DNA of 64,000 nt from Virgibacillus subterraneus (GTDB taxonomy: Bacteria > Bacillota > Bacilli > Bacillales > Amphibacillaceae): NCBI RefSeq assembly GCF_900110695.1, contig NZ_FOEH01000002.1, positions 1 through 64,000 on the forward strand, in the 5' to 3' direction. Positions 54,424-63,257 of this stretch are shown one piece after another. The notes under the pieces were generated by a model. The model was not told the DNA's origin. It did no database searches and saw only the letters and a program-made list of their open reading frames with translations. Both the position numbers and the translations under genes were made by a program. Numbering within the stretch: the first letter of the stretch is position 1; the number at the start of each line of letters is the position of its first letter.

Positions 54424-54924
54424 ATGGCTAACGTTACATTTAATCAGGATCCTGTCACACTTTTAGGCAATGAAATTTTAGTAGGTGATCAAGCACCAAA
54501 TTTTACTGTGTTGTCCAATGATCTTAAAGAAGTTAAGTTGGATGATTATAAAGATAAAGTGAAATTAATTAGTGTCGTACCTTCTATTGATACTGGAGTA
54601 TGTTCTGAACAGACACAGAGGTTTAATAAGGAAGCAGAAGATATAGGTAACGTGCAAGTATTAACAATTAGTATGGACCTGCCGTTTGCTCAGGCTCGCT
54701 GGCGTGAAGTGAATAAAGTTAATGAACTTGAAATGTTATCCGACCATCGCGACGCAAACTTTGGTGAAAATTATGGTGTATTAATCAAGGAATTACGGTT
54801 ATTATCAAGATCGATTTTCGTGGTTGATTCAACTAACACAGTTACATATGCAGAATATGTAAGCGAGGTAACGAATCATCCCGATTATGATAAAGCGTTG
54901 GAAGAAGCTAAAAAAGCAAAATAA
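54424..54924 (+). CDS. tpx: Thiol peroxidase Tpx
   Basis: The 166-residue atypical 2-Cys peroxiredoxin reduces peroxides using thioredoxin. The peroxidatic Cys lies in PSIDTGVCSEQT near residue 60. The resolving Cys expected around 94 is not obvious: no second cysteine occurs in the sequence, which is unusual for Tpx. The ATG at 54424 follows AGGAGG. It is a single gene between a good promoter and a terminator. Confidence 0.92.
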   Translation: MANVTFNQDPVTLLGNEILVGDQAPNFTVLSNDLKEVKLDDYKDKVKLISVVPSIDTGVCSEQTQRFNKEAEDIGNVQVLTISMDLPFAQARWREVNKVNELEMLSDHRDANFGENYGVLIKELRLLSRSIFVVDSTNTVTYAEYVSEVTNHPDYDKALEEAKKAK

Positions 54925-54937
54925 TATTGAATTTACA

Positions 54938-54970
54938 CTCTCCTGTTACTCGATAACAGGGGAGATTTTT
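54938..54970 (+). terminator. Intrinsic terminator of tpx
   Basis: CTCTCCTGTTA pairs with TAACAGGGGAG (one mismatch) and is followed by ATTTTT. Confidence 0.85.
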
Positions 54971-55043
54971 GTACATATACATAGATCATTTGTTACACTA
55001 GAAATGCTTTAGATAGATGGATCGAACGGAGGACTTATTGAAT

Positions 55044-56030
55044 ATGGAAAAAATGAATGTCGAAGTTTTATTTGAAAAGATAGATAATGCTACTGAAACG
55101 GTACAACAGCATGTAAACGAAACATATTTGGATAGCCTAGCCATGACATTGGAAGTGTTTTTCCACGAGTATGTTTCCGAGGAAACAGATGATGTTTTAA
55201 AACATAAGCTGCAAACGATAATAAAGGATATTGATATACCTGAATATCAAACAGAAGAAGTACGTAAAGCTGTACAATTGGCAATTTTAAAAGGCATGAA
55301 GGGGACAACTCAGCAGCAGCATTTAATGACACCAGAAACAGTAGCGCTATTTGTAGGTTATTTAGCAGAAAAGGTAACAAACGGAAAAGAAAAGTTACGT
55401 GTATTTGATCCTGCTAGCGGAACAGGTAATCTTTTAACAACTGTATTAGGGCATTTAGAAAACACGGAAGAAACTTTTGCTAGTGAAGTTGATCCTACGT
55501 TAATTAAACTTGCAGTATTGAATGCAAATTTACAAAAGAAAGAAGTTGAGTTTTTTCATCAGGATAGTTTAACACCATTCCTGATGGACCCAGTTGACTT
55601 AATTGTGGCTGATTTACCTGTCGGCTATTATCCAGATGATGTACGTGCCAATGACTTTGAGCTAAAAGCGGATGAAGGTCATTCATATTCCCATCATTTA
55701 TTTATTGAACAAAGCATGAATTATACGAAAGAGGGCGGTTATTCCATTTTTGTAATCCCCGACTTCCTATTTGACAGCGATCAATCGGATAAACTGCATG
55801 CCTATATTCAGGAATACGCGCATATTATAGGGGTTTTGAGGCTTCCGGAAAGTATGTTTAAGTCAGAGAAGAATATAAAGAGTATACTTATTCTACAGAA
55901 GAAAGGTAAAGGTACCACAGCTCCAAAACAGCCATTGTTAGTTAAGCTTCCTTCATTTAAAGATACAACAGCGATGAATGATATATTAGGGCAAATGAAT
56001 ACATGGTTTTCGGCAAATATAAAAAATTAG
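55044..56030 (+). CDS. ytxK: YtxK-like class I SAM-dependent methyltransferase
   Basis: The protein has the N6-adenine DNA-methylase-type fold: FDPASGTGNLLTTVL near residue 122 is the SAM loop. Motif IV is ADLPVGYYPDD near 187, where active adenine methylases have NPPF/Y, so base methylation is doubtful. An N-terminal helical region covers about 1-100. Two starts are possible, TTG at 55038 (five bases from CGGAGG) and ATG at 55044 (eleven bases); I list the ATG. It precedes ackA by 24 bases, as in B. subtilis. Target unknown. Confidence 0.82.
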   Translation: MEKMNVEVLFEKIDNATETVQQHVNETYLDSLAMTLEVFFHEYVSEETDDVLKHKLQTIIKDIDIPEYQTEEVRKAVQLAILKGMKGTTQQQHLMTPETVALFVGYLAEKVTNGKEKLRVFDPASGTGNLLTTVLGHLENTEETFASEVDPTLIKLAVLNANLQKKEVEFFHQDSLTPFLMDPVDLIVADLPVGYYPDDVRANDFELKADEGHSYSHHLFIEQSMNYTKEGGYSIFVIPDFLFDSDQSDKLHAYIQEYAHIIGVLRLPESMFKSEKNIKSILILQKKGKGTTAPKQPLLVKLPSFKDTTAMNDILGQMNTWFSANIKN

Positions 56031-56054
56031 CTATAATAGGGAGTTGAATACACA

Positions 56055-57239
56055 ATGCAGAACATTTTAGCTATAAATGCTGGCAGTTCATCTTTGAAGT
56101 TCCAGTTAATACGGATGCCAGAAGAAAAGGTATTAGCAAAAGGTCTGGTTGAACGGATTGGCTTGGCTGACTCTGTATTTACAATGGAAATAGACGGCAG
56201 TAAAGATAAAATGCCAGCAGATATTCCAAATCATCAAGTTGCCGTCAAACACTTAATGGAAGAATTAAAAAGTTCGGGTGTTATCAAATCACTTCAGGAA
56301 ATAAATGCGGTTGGTCATCGTGTAGTGCATGGTGGGGAGAAGTTTAGTGATTCGGTACTTATTACTGAAGAAGTAACACGTATTATTGATGAGGTATCTG
56401 AATTAGCGCCGTTGCATAACCCGGCAAATTTAACTGGAATTCGTGCATTTCAGAAAATACTGCCTGATGTTCCAATGGTCGCAGTATTTGATACAGCATT
56501 TCACCAATCAATGCCTGAAAAATCTTATTTATATAGCTTACCGTATGAGTATTATGAAAAATACGGGATTCGAAAATATGGTTTTCATGGAACTTCCCAT
56601 AAATATGTCTCACAGCGAGCTGCTGAAATGTTAGGTATGCCAGTTGAACAATTACGATTGATATCATGCCATTTAGGTAATGGTGCAAGTATTGCTGCTA
56701 TTGATAAAGGCAGGTCAATTGATACATCAATGGGCTTCACACCATTAGCTGGCGTAACAATGGGTACGAGGTCCGGTAATATTGATCCTGCTCTAATCCC
56801 ATATATTATGGAAAAAACAGGGAAATCTGCATTTGATGTGATTAATATTCTAAATAATAAGAGTGGAATGTTGGCGTTATCAGGGTTTTCCAGCGATTTA
56901 CGAGATATTGAACTACAGGCAAACGAAAATGATCGTGCAGAACTTGCTTTGGAAGTATTTGCGGCTCGTATACATAAGTATTTGGGCTCGTATGCGGCTA
57001 GAATGTCAGGGGTAGACGCTATTATATTCACGGCTGGGGTGGGAGAAAATAGTGACACTATTCGTGAAAAGGTTTTAACAGGATTAGAGTTTATGGGTGT
57101 ATATTGGGATCCTGCCTTAAATAAGATTCGTGGTAAGGAAGCATTTATAAACTATCCTCATTCTCCGGTGAAAGTTATCGTAATTCCTACTAACGAGGAA
57201 GTTATGATAGCCCGAGATACTGTTCGTCTTTCTCAATAG
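56055..57239 (+). CDS. ackA: Acetate kinase
   Basis: AckA makes ATP and acetate from acetyl phosphate in overflow metabolism. The N-terminal [24 protein letters not shown], the KYGFHGTSH block near 175 and [12 protein letters not shown] near 205 are the ASKHA-fold signatures; 394 residues is standard. It lies between ytxK and moaB with short gaps and is probably in one transcript. In B. subtilis ackA is activated by CcpA; I did not find a clear cre site here. Confidence 0.96.
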   Translation: MQNILAINAGSSSLKFQLIRMPEEKVLAKGLVERIGLADSVFTMEIDGSKDKMPADIPNHQVAVKHLMEELKSSGVIKSLQEINAVGHRVVHGGEKFSDSVLITEEVTRIIDEVSELAPLHNPANLTGIRAFQKILPDVPMVAVFDTAFHQSMPEKSYLYSLPYEYYEKYGIRKYGFHGTSHKYVSQRAAEMLGMPVEQLRLISCHLGNGASIAAIDKGRSIDTSMGFTPLAGVTMGTRSGNIDPALIPYIMEKTGKSAFDVINILNNKSGMLALSGFSSDLRDIELQANENDRAELALEVFAARIHKYLGSYAARMSGVDAIIFTAGVGENSDTIREKVLTGLEFMGVYWDPALNKIRGKEAFINYPHSPVKVIVIPTNEEVMIARDTVRLSQ

Positions 57240-57251
57240 GAGGGAATTTGA

Positions 57252-57788
57252 GTGTCTGTTCATGAACACAAACAAAATAAACTATTTGTTAAATGTATGG
57301 TATTAACGATAAGTGATACAAGAACAGAGAGGACCGACAAAAGTGGTAAACTGATGGTCACTCTGTTGGAAGAGGCCGGACACCATATCGAAATAAAAGA
57401 AATTATTCAAGATGAAAGTACAGCTATTAAAGAAATTACTAGTTCCGGCCTTGAAAATCCTAATGTCGATATTATATTAATGAATGGTGGGACTGGTATT
57501 GCTTATCGTGATGTGACAATTGAAACCATTCAGCCTATGTTTGAAAAGGAAATAACAGGCTTTGGGGAACTTTTTCGAATGTTAAGTTTCCAGGAAGATA
57601 TTGGGTCTTCGGCTATATTATCAAGAGCGATTGCGGGAGTGAGCAAGAATACAGCCATCTTTGCTACGCCAGGATCATCAGGTGCAGTGAAACTTGCAAT
57701 GGAAAGACTAATTCTCCCTGAATTGTCACATATAGCACATGAGATTAAAAAAGATATTACAGATAAAGATAATAAAGCTCTCAAATGA
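57252..57788 (+). CDS. moaB: Molybdenum cofactor biosynthesis protein MoaB
   Basis: MoaB adenylates molybdopterin in cofactor synthesis. The 178-residue protein has TISDTRTERTDKSG near residue 18, LMNGGTGIAYRD near 76, and FATPGSSGAVKLAM near 138, typical of the MoaB/Mog fold. The start is GTG at 57252 with AGGAGGG upstream. It follows ackA by 12 bases. No other moa genes are in the window. Confidence 0.92.
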   Translation: MSVHEHKQNKLFVKCMVLTISDTRTERTDKSGKLMVTLLEEAGHHIEIKEIIQDESTAIKEITSSGLENPNVDIILMNGGTGIAYRDVTIETIQPMFEKEITGFGELFRMLSFQEDIGSSAILSRAIAGVSKNTAIFATPGSSGAVKLAMERLILPELSHIAHEIKKDITDKDNKALK

Positions 57789-57802
57789 ATTGGGGGCGTT
57801 AT

Positions 57803-58237
57803 TTATCGTATAACAAGCACATCACAGTTGGCATATCTCGTAATACTTTCCGAGACACTGCCAATAAGGAAGCGTTCAACGGCACTCATACCTGTAGCGC
57901 CACAAATTATTAAATCAGCATTAAAATCAATAGCGATATCTTTAGCGATTTTTACTTTTGGAGATCCGTATTCAACACATCTGACTAAATTTGTTATGCC
58001 TGCATTTTTAGCGTTCTTTACATAACTATCTAGCAGCTCTCTTGCATATTCTTCTGCTCGTTCAGCTAATGTTCTGTCATAAGCCTCAGCTGTAGCAAAG
58101 GTTCTTGAATCAACAACATGTGCCAGAATAAGCCGCGCATCATTTCGCTTTGCTATATCCAATGATTTTTTAAATGCCTTTTCGGAAGCCTCAGAACCAT
58201 CAACAGCAACTACAATATTTTTGTATTCGAAATCCAT
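57803..58237 (-). CDS. Universal stress protein (UspA family)
   Basis: The 144-residue protein is a single Usp domain: IVVAVDGSEASEKAFKKSL at the start, and the ATP-binding GATGMSAVERFLIGSVSESI near 113-132. Such proteins bind ATP and rise under stress. The ATG at 58237 follows GGGGAG by about eight bases; the longer open frame runs through the promoter. A SigB-like promoter (GTTATA-N14-GGGTAT) lies 30-55 bases upstream. It is convergent with moaB. Confidence 0.92.
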   Translation of the reverse strand: MDFEYKNIVVAVDGSEASEKAFKKSLDIAKRNDARLILAHVVDSRTFATAEAYDRTLAERAEEYARELLDSYVKNAKNAGITNLVRCVEYGSPKVKIAKDIAIDFNADLIICGATGMSAVERFLIGSVSESITRYANCDVLVIR

Positions 58238-58268
58238 AAGAATCTCTCCCCTTCTTCTTATTAGGTAT

Positions 58269-58294
58269 ATACCCTCTCTACTACCTACTATAAC
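58269..58294 (-). promoter_or_regulatory. SigB-like promoter of the universal stress gene
   Basis: On the minus strand GTTATA (58294-58289), a 14-base spacer and GGGTAT (58274-58269) approximate the SigB consensus, with a perfect -10 and a -35 two bases off. Confidence 0.55.
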
Positions 58295-58373
58295 TCTTTT
58301 TAAAACAGTTGGAAATAAAAATCTCCAGTAATGTGTCACCAAAGTGAACATACTAAAGATGGAGGTGATTTAA

Positions 58374-58526
58374 TTGTCAAGTAAAGAAAAATTCTTTGAA
58401 GATAAAAAAGGTGTCTCAACTGTGAAAAATCAACTAATCGAAAGCTACCAAAGCGGGGTTATTGAAGACAAGGAAAAACTCTCCAACAACCGAGGAATTC
58501 ACAAGTACAATAATCAAAAAAATTAG
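58374..58526 (+). CDS. 50-residue small protein of unknown function
   Basis: A TTG at 58374 follows GGAGGTGA by about six bases and opens a 50-codon frame ending at TAG 58524-58526, then a perfect hairpin. The product (MSSKEKFFEDKKGVSTVKNQ at its start, EKLSNNRGIHKYN near its end) is hydrophilic, basic and without cysteine, resembling a small soluble or spore-associated protein. I do not recognise the family. The strong ribosome site and terminator argue for a real gene. It is divergent from the stress protein gene. Confidence 0.65.
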   Translation: MSSKEKFFEDKKGVSTVKNQLIESYQSGVIEDKEKLSNNRGIHKYNNQKN

Positions 58527-58536
58527 TGCTGTTTTC

Positions 58537-58566
58537 AATCCATCCCTTAAAAGGGATGGATTACTT
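58537..58566 (+). terminator. Hairpin terminator of the 50-residue gene
   Basis: AATCCATCCCTT and AAGGGATGGATT are perfect 12-base arms with a two-base apex; the T-run after it is poor (ACTTTAGTT). Confidence 0.65.
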
Positions 58567-58631
58567 TAGTTCTTTCCATTAGTATATTATGATATAATTC
58601 CAATCATGATAAGTAGTTCAAGGAGGAACAA

Positions 58632-59393
58632 ATGATGGGACATGCACTAATCACAGCAGGTACATCAGGATTAGGAAGAAAAGTGATCGAAGAATTTTTG
58701 AAAATGGGTCATTACGTTACGACAACATATCACAGCGGTTATGAGAAAGCACAAGAAGTTAGACAGGAACTGGTACAATATAATCATTTATTACATATTG
58801 AGCAAGCTGACGTAACCAGTAAAAAGAATATTGAAAGTCTTGTAGAAAAAGCTGTAACACGCTATGGTGGTATTGATTACCTTATTAACAATGCTGGTCC
58901 TTTTATTTTTGAGCGTAAAAAATTACTTGATTATACTGATGATGAATGGAATAAGATGATAAAAGGAAATCTTGATGCCGTTTTTAATTTATTAAAATTA
59001 ACCGTCCCATATATGCGAGAACAACGCTTTGGCAGAATAATTAATTATGGCTTTCAAGGGGCTAACAGCGCATCAGGCTGGCCGTATCGCTCTGCTTTCT
59101 CAGCAGCTAAAAGTGGGTTAGTATCTTTGACTAAAACAGTTGCGTTTGAAGAAGCAGAATATCAAATCACCTCGAACATGGTCTGCCCAGGCAATATAGT
59201 TGGTGATATGAAAGAAGCAAGTATTGCAGAGAGCAGGCAGGTGCCCGATGACGCAACCCCTGTTGGCAGGTCAGGAACAGGTGAGGATATTGCACGTACA
59301 ATCATGTATTTATGTGATGAAAATTCAGACATGATTACAGGGGCTATTTTCGATGTTACTGGAGGGCTTGATGTAATTCATCGATACCGTTAA
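58632..59393 (+). CDS. SDR-family protein lacking the catalytic Tyr (YtkK-like)
   Basis: The 253-residue protein has the Rossmann glycine motif TAGTSGLG (8-15) and the NNAGP motif (86-90) of short-chain dehydrogenases. In the active site the YxxxK motif reads FSAAK (Phe156, Lys160), and the usual Ser thirteen residues earlier is Gly143 within INYGFQGANS. It may still bind NAD(P) but normal proton relay is missing. AGGAGG precedes ATG at 58632 (a second ATG follows at 58635). It resembles B. subtilis YtkK, near ald. The substrate is unknown. Confidence 0.82.
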   Translation: MMGHALITAGTSGLGRKVIEEFLKMGHYVTTTYHSGYEKAQEVRQELVQYNHLLHIEQADVTSKKNIESLVEKAVTRYGGIDYLINNAGPFIFERKKLLDYTDDEWNKMIKGNLDAVFNLLKLTVPYMREQRFGRIINYGFQGANSASGWPYRSAFSAAKSGLVSLTKTVAFEEAEYQITSNMVCPGNIVGDMKEASIAESRQVPDDATPVGRSGTGEDIARTIMYLCDENSDMITGAIFDVTGGLDVIHRYR

Positions 59394-59492
59394 AGTTGTA
59401 GTGCTTTTTTATATAGTATTTGTTACAATTAAAGTGTTTGCAATTACTATATTAATACATATTAAAGCAGTTTAATAAAGGAGGGTTTATCA

Positions 59493-60611
59493 TTGAAAAT
59501 AGGAGTACCTAGAGAACTGAAAAATAACGAGAACCGTGTAGCAATGACGCCAGCTGGAGTGTTGACGCTGGAGAAAGCTGGACATGTGGTTTATGTAGAA
59601 ACAGAGGCAGGATTAGGTTCTGGTTTTACCGATGATCAATATGCTGAAGCTGGAGCGATTATTGTTCCCACGGCTAAAGAAGCTTGGGCACAGGAAATGG
59701 TCATGAAGGTGAAAGAACCCCTAGCTGAGGAATATGACTATTTTTATAAAGGTTTGATCTTGTTTACTTATTTACATTTAGCAGCCGAACCAGAATTAAC
59801 AAAAGCATTAATTGATAATAAGGTTGTTGGAATTGCATATGAAACAGTACAATTGGAAAATAACTCATTGCCACTTCTAACACCGATGAGTGAAGTAGCT
59901 GGTCGAATGGCTTCGCAAATTGGTGCACAATTCTTAGAGAAATCAAAAGGTGGTAAAGGCATACTGCTAGCTGGTATTCCTGGTGTTAAACGTGGTAAAG
60001 TAACGGTGATTGGCGGTGGAGTAGTTGGAACAAATGCAGCAAAAATTGCGATGGGCTTAGGAGCTGACGTTACTATTATTGATTTAAGCCCAGAACGTTT
60101 ACGCCAGTTGGATGACATTTTCGGATCATCTATAAATACGATGATGTCCAATCCATTAAATATCAGTGAGGCAATCGCAGAGTCTGACCTGGTTATTGGT
60201 GCTGTATTAATTCCTGGTGCAAAAGCGCCAAAATTAATTACAGATGGCATGGTACAGGCTATGTCAGAAGGCTCAGTTATTGTTGACGTTGCAATTGATC
60301 AAGGTGGAATTTTTGAAACAAGTGACCGTATCACAACGCATGATAACCCAACATACACAAAGCACGGCGTATTGCACTATTCTGTTGCGAATATGCCCGG
60401 AGCAGTACCTCGTACATCGACAATTGGGTTAACAAATGTTACTGTTCCATATGCACTTCAATTAGCAAAAAAAGGTTATCAAAAAGCTTGCTTAGATAAC
60501 GAAGCATTATTAAAGGGAATTAATACATTAGAGGGGTATGTGACATATCAAGCTGTAGCTGAATCTCATGACCTGCACTATGATGACGTTCATACGTTAT
60601 TGAACAAATAA
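59493..60611 (+). CDS. ald: Alanine dehydrogenase
   Basis: Ald deaminates L-alanine to pyruvate with NAD and is needed for alanine use and sporulation. The 372-residue protein starts [20 protein letters not shown], has KVKEPL (active Lys) near 72, the NAD-binding [22 protein letters not shown]-type loop (first part [10 protein letters not shown] near 176) and ends in a typical helix. The start is TTG at 59493 with GGAGGG upstream. It is a single gene with a terminator. Confidence 0.95.
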   Translation: MKIGVPRELKNNENRVAMTPAGVLTLEKAGHVVYVETEAGLGSGFTDDQYAEAGAIIVPTAKEAWAQEMVMKVKEPLAEEYDYFYKGLILFTYLHLAAEPELTKALIDNKVVGIAYETVQLENNSLPLLTPMSEVAGRMASQIGAQFLEKSKGGKGILLAGIPGVKRGKVTVIGGGVVGTNAAKIAMGLGADVTIIDLSPERLRQLDDIFGSSINTMMSNPLNISEAIAESDLVIGAVLIPGAKAPKLITDGMVQAMSEGSVIVDVAIDQGGIFETSDRITTHDNPTYTKHGVLHYSVANMPGAVPRTSTIGLTNVTVPYALQLAKKGYQKACLDNEALLKGINTLEGYVTYQAVAESHDLHYDDVHTLLNK

Positions 60612-60616
60612 AATGA

Positions 60617-60657
60617 AAAGAGGGTGCCCAATAGTTAAAACAAGGGGCACCTTCTTA
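60617..60657. terminator. Terminator between ald and the dipeptidase gene
   Basis: AGGGTGCCC and GGGGCACCT form a near-perfect stem with a 14-base loop, followed by TCTTAT. It can serve both convergent genes. Confidence 0.7.
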
Positions 60658-60659
60658 TA

Positions 60660-61757
60660 TTAGCCGATAATCTGTAATTCTTTTGGATATTTCGTTAACG
60701 TTTCAGGTCCTTTTTGGGTCATGAATATCATGTCCTCTATTCGAACGCCGCCTGTATTTGGAACATAAATTCCTGGTTCGACTGTATAACACATTCCTTC
60801 TTTTAATGGCAGCTGATTTTTACTATGCATGGAGGGATATTCATGTGTTTCAATTCCTAAACCATGACCGATTCTGTGTGTGAAATACGTGCCATATCCA
60901 GCTTGTTCAATGTGATTTCGTGCGACTAAATCAATTTCCCCAACAGATGTCCCAATTTTGGATGCTTCGATTGACTTTCTTTCAGCTTCTAACACCGTGT
61001 TATAGATTTTTTCTTGCTCTGGTGTAATTGATTTATATGCAACTGTTCGTGTTGTGTCAGAACAATAGCCTTCAAAAATAACACCAAGATCAAATAGAAC
61101 CATATCTCCTTTTTCAATTTTCTTCATGGAGGGTGTTCCATGTGGTGACGCTGTTTTAGCGCCTGATAAGGCCATTGTTGAAAACGACATATGCTGAATT
61201 CCCTGTTTCTTTAACTCAAATTCTATCTTTGCAATAACTTCGAGCTCACCAGCTCCTTCGTTAATTGCTTTCACTCCTGTCTCTATTCCAAAGTCAGCCA
61301 GGGAAGCCGCTTGTTTTAAAAGTGAATATTCTTTCTTGCTTTTAATAACTCTCAAGTTTGCTAATATTTCCTGTCCATCTGAAACAACTGCTTCAGGAAG
61401 AACTTCCATTATTTGATGGTAACGATCCAAAGTAAGCTGATTATGCTCAAGACTAATTGAATGTGGAATACTATTATTTCGTTTTAGAAAATCATGAAAT
61501 AGGCTCCAGGGATTTTCATGATCCTGATATCCGATTATTTCGTAACTCCAGCCAGCATTTTTTGCATCTTCTACTTCCATTGAGGGTACCATTAATAAGG
61601 GATCATGATATTGACTGACATAGACAGCAATAACACGTTCATGTGGTTCTGTATAATAGTTGCTTAAGTAGTAAAAGTTTGCCTTAGATGTGACAAGCAT
61701 ACTGTCAAGGTTATTCTTTTTTAGTTCATTTAATAATGTGTCTAATCTGTTCGTCAT
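60660..61757 (-). CDS. M24-family Xaa-Pro dipeptidase/aminopeptidase
   Basis: The 365-residue enzyme has a creatinase-like N-terminal domain and a pita-bread domain whose five metal ligands are visible: Asp in LFDLGVIFEGYCSDTTRT (two), His in HRIGHGLGIETHEYP, Glu in TVEPGIYV and Glu in GGVRIEDM. It cleaves dipeptides or N termini with proline second, in the cytoplasm. The ATG at 61757 is 365 codons from the stop, standard for the family. It is convergent with ald. Symbol left open because Bacillus has several paralogues. Confidence 0.9.
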   Translation of the reverse strand: MTNRLDTLLNELKKNNLDSMLVTSKANFYYLSNYYTEPHERVIAVYVSQYHDPLLMVPSMEVEDAKNAGWSYEIIGYQDHENPWSLFHDFLKRNNSIPHSISLEHNQLTLDRYHQIMEVLPEAVVSDGQEILANLRVIKSKKEYSLLKQAASLADFGIETGVKAINEGAGELEVIAKIEFELKKQGIQHMSFSTMALSGAKTASPHGTPSMKKIEKGDMVLFDLGVIFEGYCSDTTRTVAYKSITPEQEKIYNTVLEAERKSIEASKIGTSVGEIDLVARNHIEQAGYGTYFTHRIGHGLGIETHEYPSMHSKNQLPLKEGMCYTVEPGIYVPNTGGVRIEDMIFMTQKGPETLTKYPKELQIIG

Positions 61758-61914
61758 ATAAGCACCTCATTTTAGTTAATACTTATATTATAACAAAAGT
61801 AAATACAGTTAAAACGTGTTACAATATAAATTAAGGTTTTTTGATGAAACTATTTTAAAATCGAATCGTATAACATAAAGAATAACCACTTTAGTTGGTA
61901 TGTGAGGTGAAGCT

Positions 61915-62427
61915 ATGGGTCTATTTTCAAAGCTTTTTTCAAAAAAGGAAAAACAACGTTCTGCACCTGAAGAGCGAACAACATTGTCCATTGCAGTCGG
62001 TGATATTGTGACATACGACTTAAGGGACTATGAAGTAGTGGGAAAAATCACTTATCGTGATGGAAGCTATGAATGGTATGGCTATCAATTATTGGAAGGA
62101 AGAGATACTCTTTGGCTTTCAGCGGAAATGGACGATGAATTAGAGTTGGGTATCTACAAAAAAATACAATATCCAATTTCTAAACCATATCCTAAGGAAT
62201 TAACCTACGATAATAAAACGTATTATCTTGAGGAAAAAGGAACTGCAAGCGTACAAGGTGAAGGGAGAAGTTCTAACCTTAAAGATACCGAAACAAATTA
62301 CGCTGATTATAGTGCAGATGATGGATCCCATTTCTTAAGCTTTGAATCTTGGGGAACAGAAATTGAAGCTAGTTATGGTTATCCGATTGAATCATATGAA
62401 TTAAAAATCTTAGCTGGAACAAAATAG
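61915..62427 (+). CDS. DUF4178 protein of the PspA cluster
   Basis: The 170-residue protein has a basic amphipathic start (MGLFSKLFSKKEKQR) that could touch the membrane. A beta-rich DUF4178 domain follows (VGDIVTYDLRDYEVVGKITY, then WLSAEMDDELELG, FLSFESWGTEIEA). AGGTGAAG precedes the ATG. It stands 12 bases before pspA, the usual pairing in Bacilli. The function is unknown; membrane stress is inferred from context. Confidence 0.85.
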   Translation: MGLFSKLFSKKEKQRSAPEERTTLSIAVGDIVTYDLRDYEVVGKITYRDGSYEWYGYQLLEGRDTLWLSAEMDDELELGIYKKIQYPISKPYPKELTYDNKTYYLEEKGTASVQGEGRSSNLKDTETNYADYSADDGSHFLSFESWGTEIEASYGYPIESYELKILAGTK

Positions 62428-62439
62428 AGGAGGATAAAT

Positions 62440-63111
62440 ATGTTTAAATTTTTTAAACGTGTAACAACTGTGGTTGGTTCGGAAATGAATGCAATGCTTG
62501 ACAAAGCTGAAGATCCGGTGAAAATGCTGGAACAGTTTATGCGGGATATGGCTGAAGATATTCGAGAAGTCGAAACATCCGTTTCTAAACAAATTGCTAA
62601 CGAGAAAATGCTGAAACGTAAAGCAGATGATGCTCAGGCAATGGTCGATAAGCGCCAAAAACAAGCAGAGCAAGCAATAGAATCAGGTAATGAAGACCTG
62701 GCTCGTCGTGCGCTTCAGGATAAAAGTGACCATGAAGGTCAGGCAACAATGCTTAATGAATCATGGGAACGTGCAAAAAGAGATTCTGATGCATTACGTG
62801 ATAAATTAGATGAAATGAAAAAAGAATATCAAGAAATGAAATTGAAGAAAGATTCACTTAAAGCCCGTGCAGAGTCAGCCAAAACGAGAACCAAGATGAA
62901 TCGGACAATGTCTTCAATTGGCAATGATGAATCCAAACAAGGATTTGAAAGAATGGAAGAGAAGGTCATGCAGTTTGAAGCGGAGGCTGAAACGAGTGAG
63001 GATCTATCTCAGGAAAGCCGTACATTGGATGATGAATTTGAAGAATTAGAAGATAAATCTAACGTTGATGACGAACTTGCAGCGCTTAAAAAGAAAATGA
63101 ATAAAGAATAA
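62440..63111 (+). CDS. PspA/IM30-family membrane stress protein
   Basis: The 223-residue protein is a continuous predicted coiled coil (from about residue 25 to the end), starting MFKFFKRVTTVVGSEMNAML with the amphipathic helix that binds stressed membranes. PspA/LiaH-type proteins form large oligomers that stabilise the inner membrane. GGAGG precedes the ATG. Its partners here are DUF4178 and DUF4247 genes rather than the LiaRS system. Confidence 0.93.
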   Translation: MFKFFKRVTTVVGSEMNAMLDKAEDPVKMLEQFMRDMAEDIREVETSVSKQIANEKMLKRKADDAQAMVDKRQKQAEQAIESGNEDLARRALQDKSDHEGQATMLNESWERAKRDSDALRDKLDEMKKEYQEMKLKKDSLKARAESAKTRTKMNRTMSSIGNDESKQGFERMEEKVMQFEAEAETSEDLSQESRTLDDEFEELEDKSNVDDELAALKKKMNKE

Positions 63112-63144
63112 ATAAGAGTGGGAAAATGGGACAGACTCATTTTA

Positions 63145-63232
63145 GCAGTAAGAAAGTACAAATCCTTTCTTACTGCAGACGTACAACTAAAGCCTTCGCC
63201 ATTAAACTTGGCGAAAAGCCAAGTTTAATAAC
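63145..63232 (+). repeat. Hairpin repeat element, family R2, copy 6 (best preserved)
   Basis: GCAGTAAGAAAG (63145-63156) and CTTTCTTACTGC (63165-63176) form a perfect 12-base stem. Downstream TTCGCCA (63195-63201) pairs with TGGCGAA (63209-63215), while AAACTTGGC (63204-63212) pairs with GCCAAGTTT (63218-63226). The last two hairpins overlap and exclude each other. Confidence 0.75.
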
Positions 63233-63257
63233 AATAAGAGCTGTCCCAAAGATTTGT

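Noticed and set aside
56585-57058. 157-residue minus-strand frame inside ackA
   Set aside because: It is a mirror of the ackA codon pattern; ackA is unambiguous.
59768-60250. 160-residue minus-strand frame inside ald
   Set aside because: It is antisense shadow of a well-conserved enzyme.
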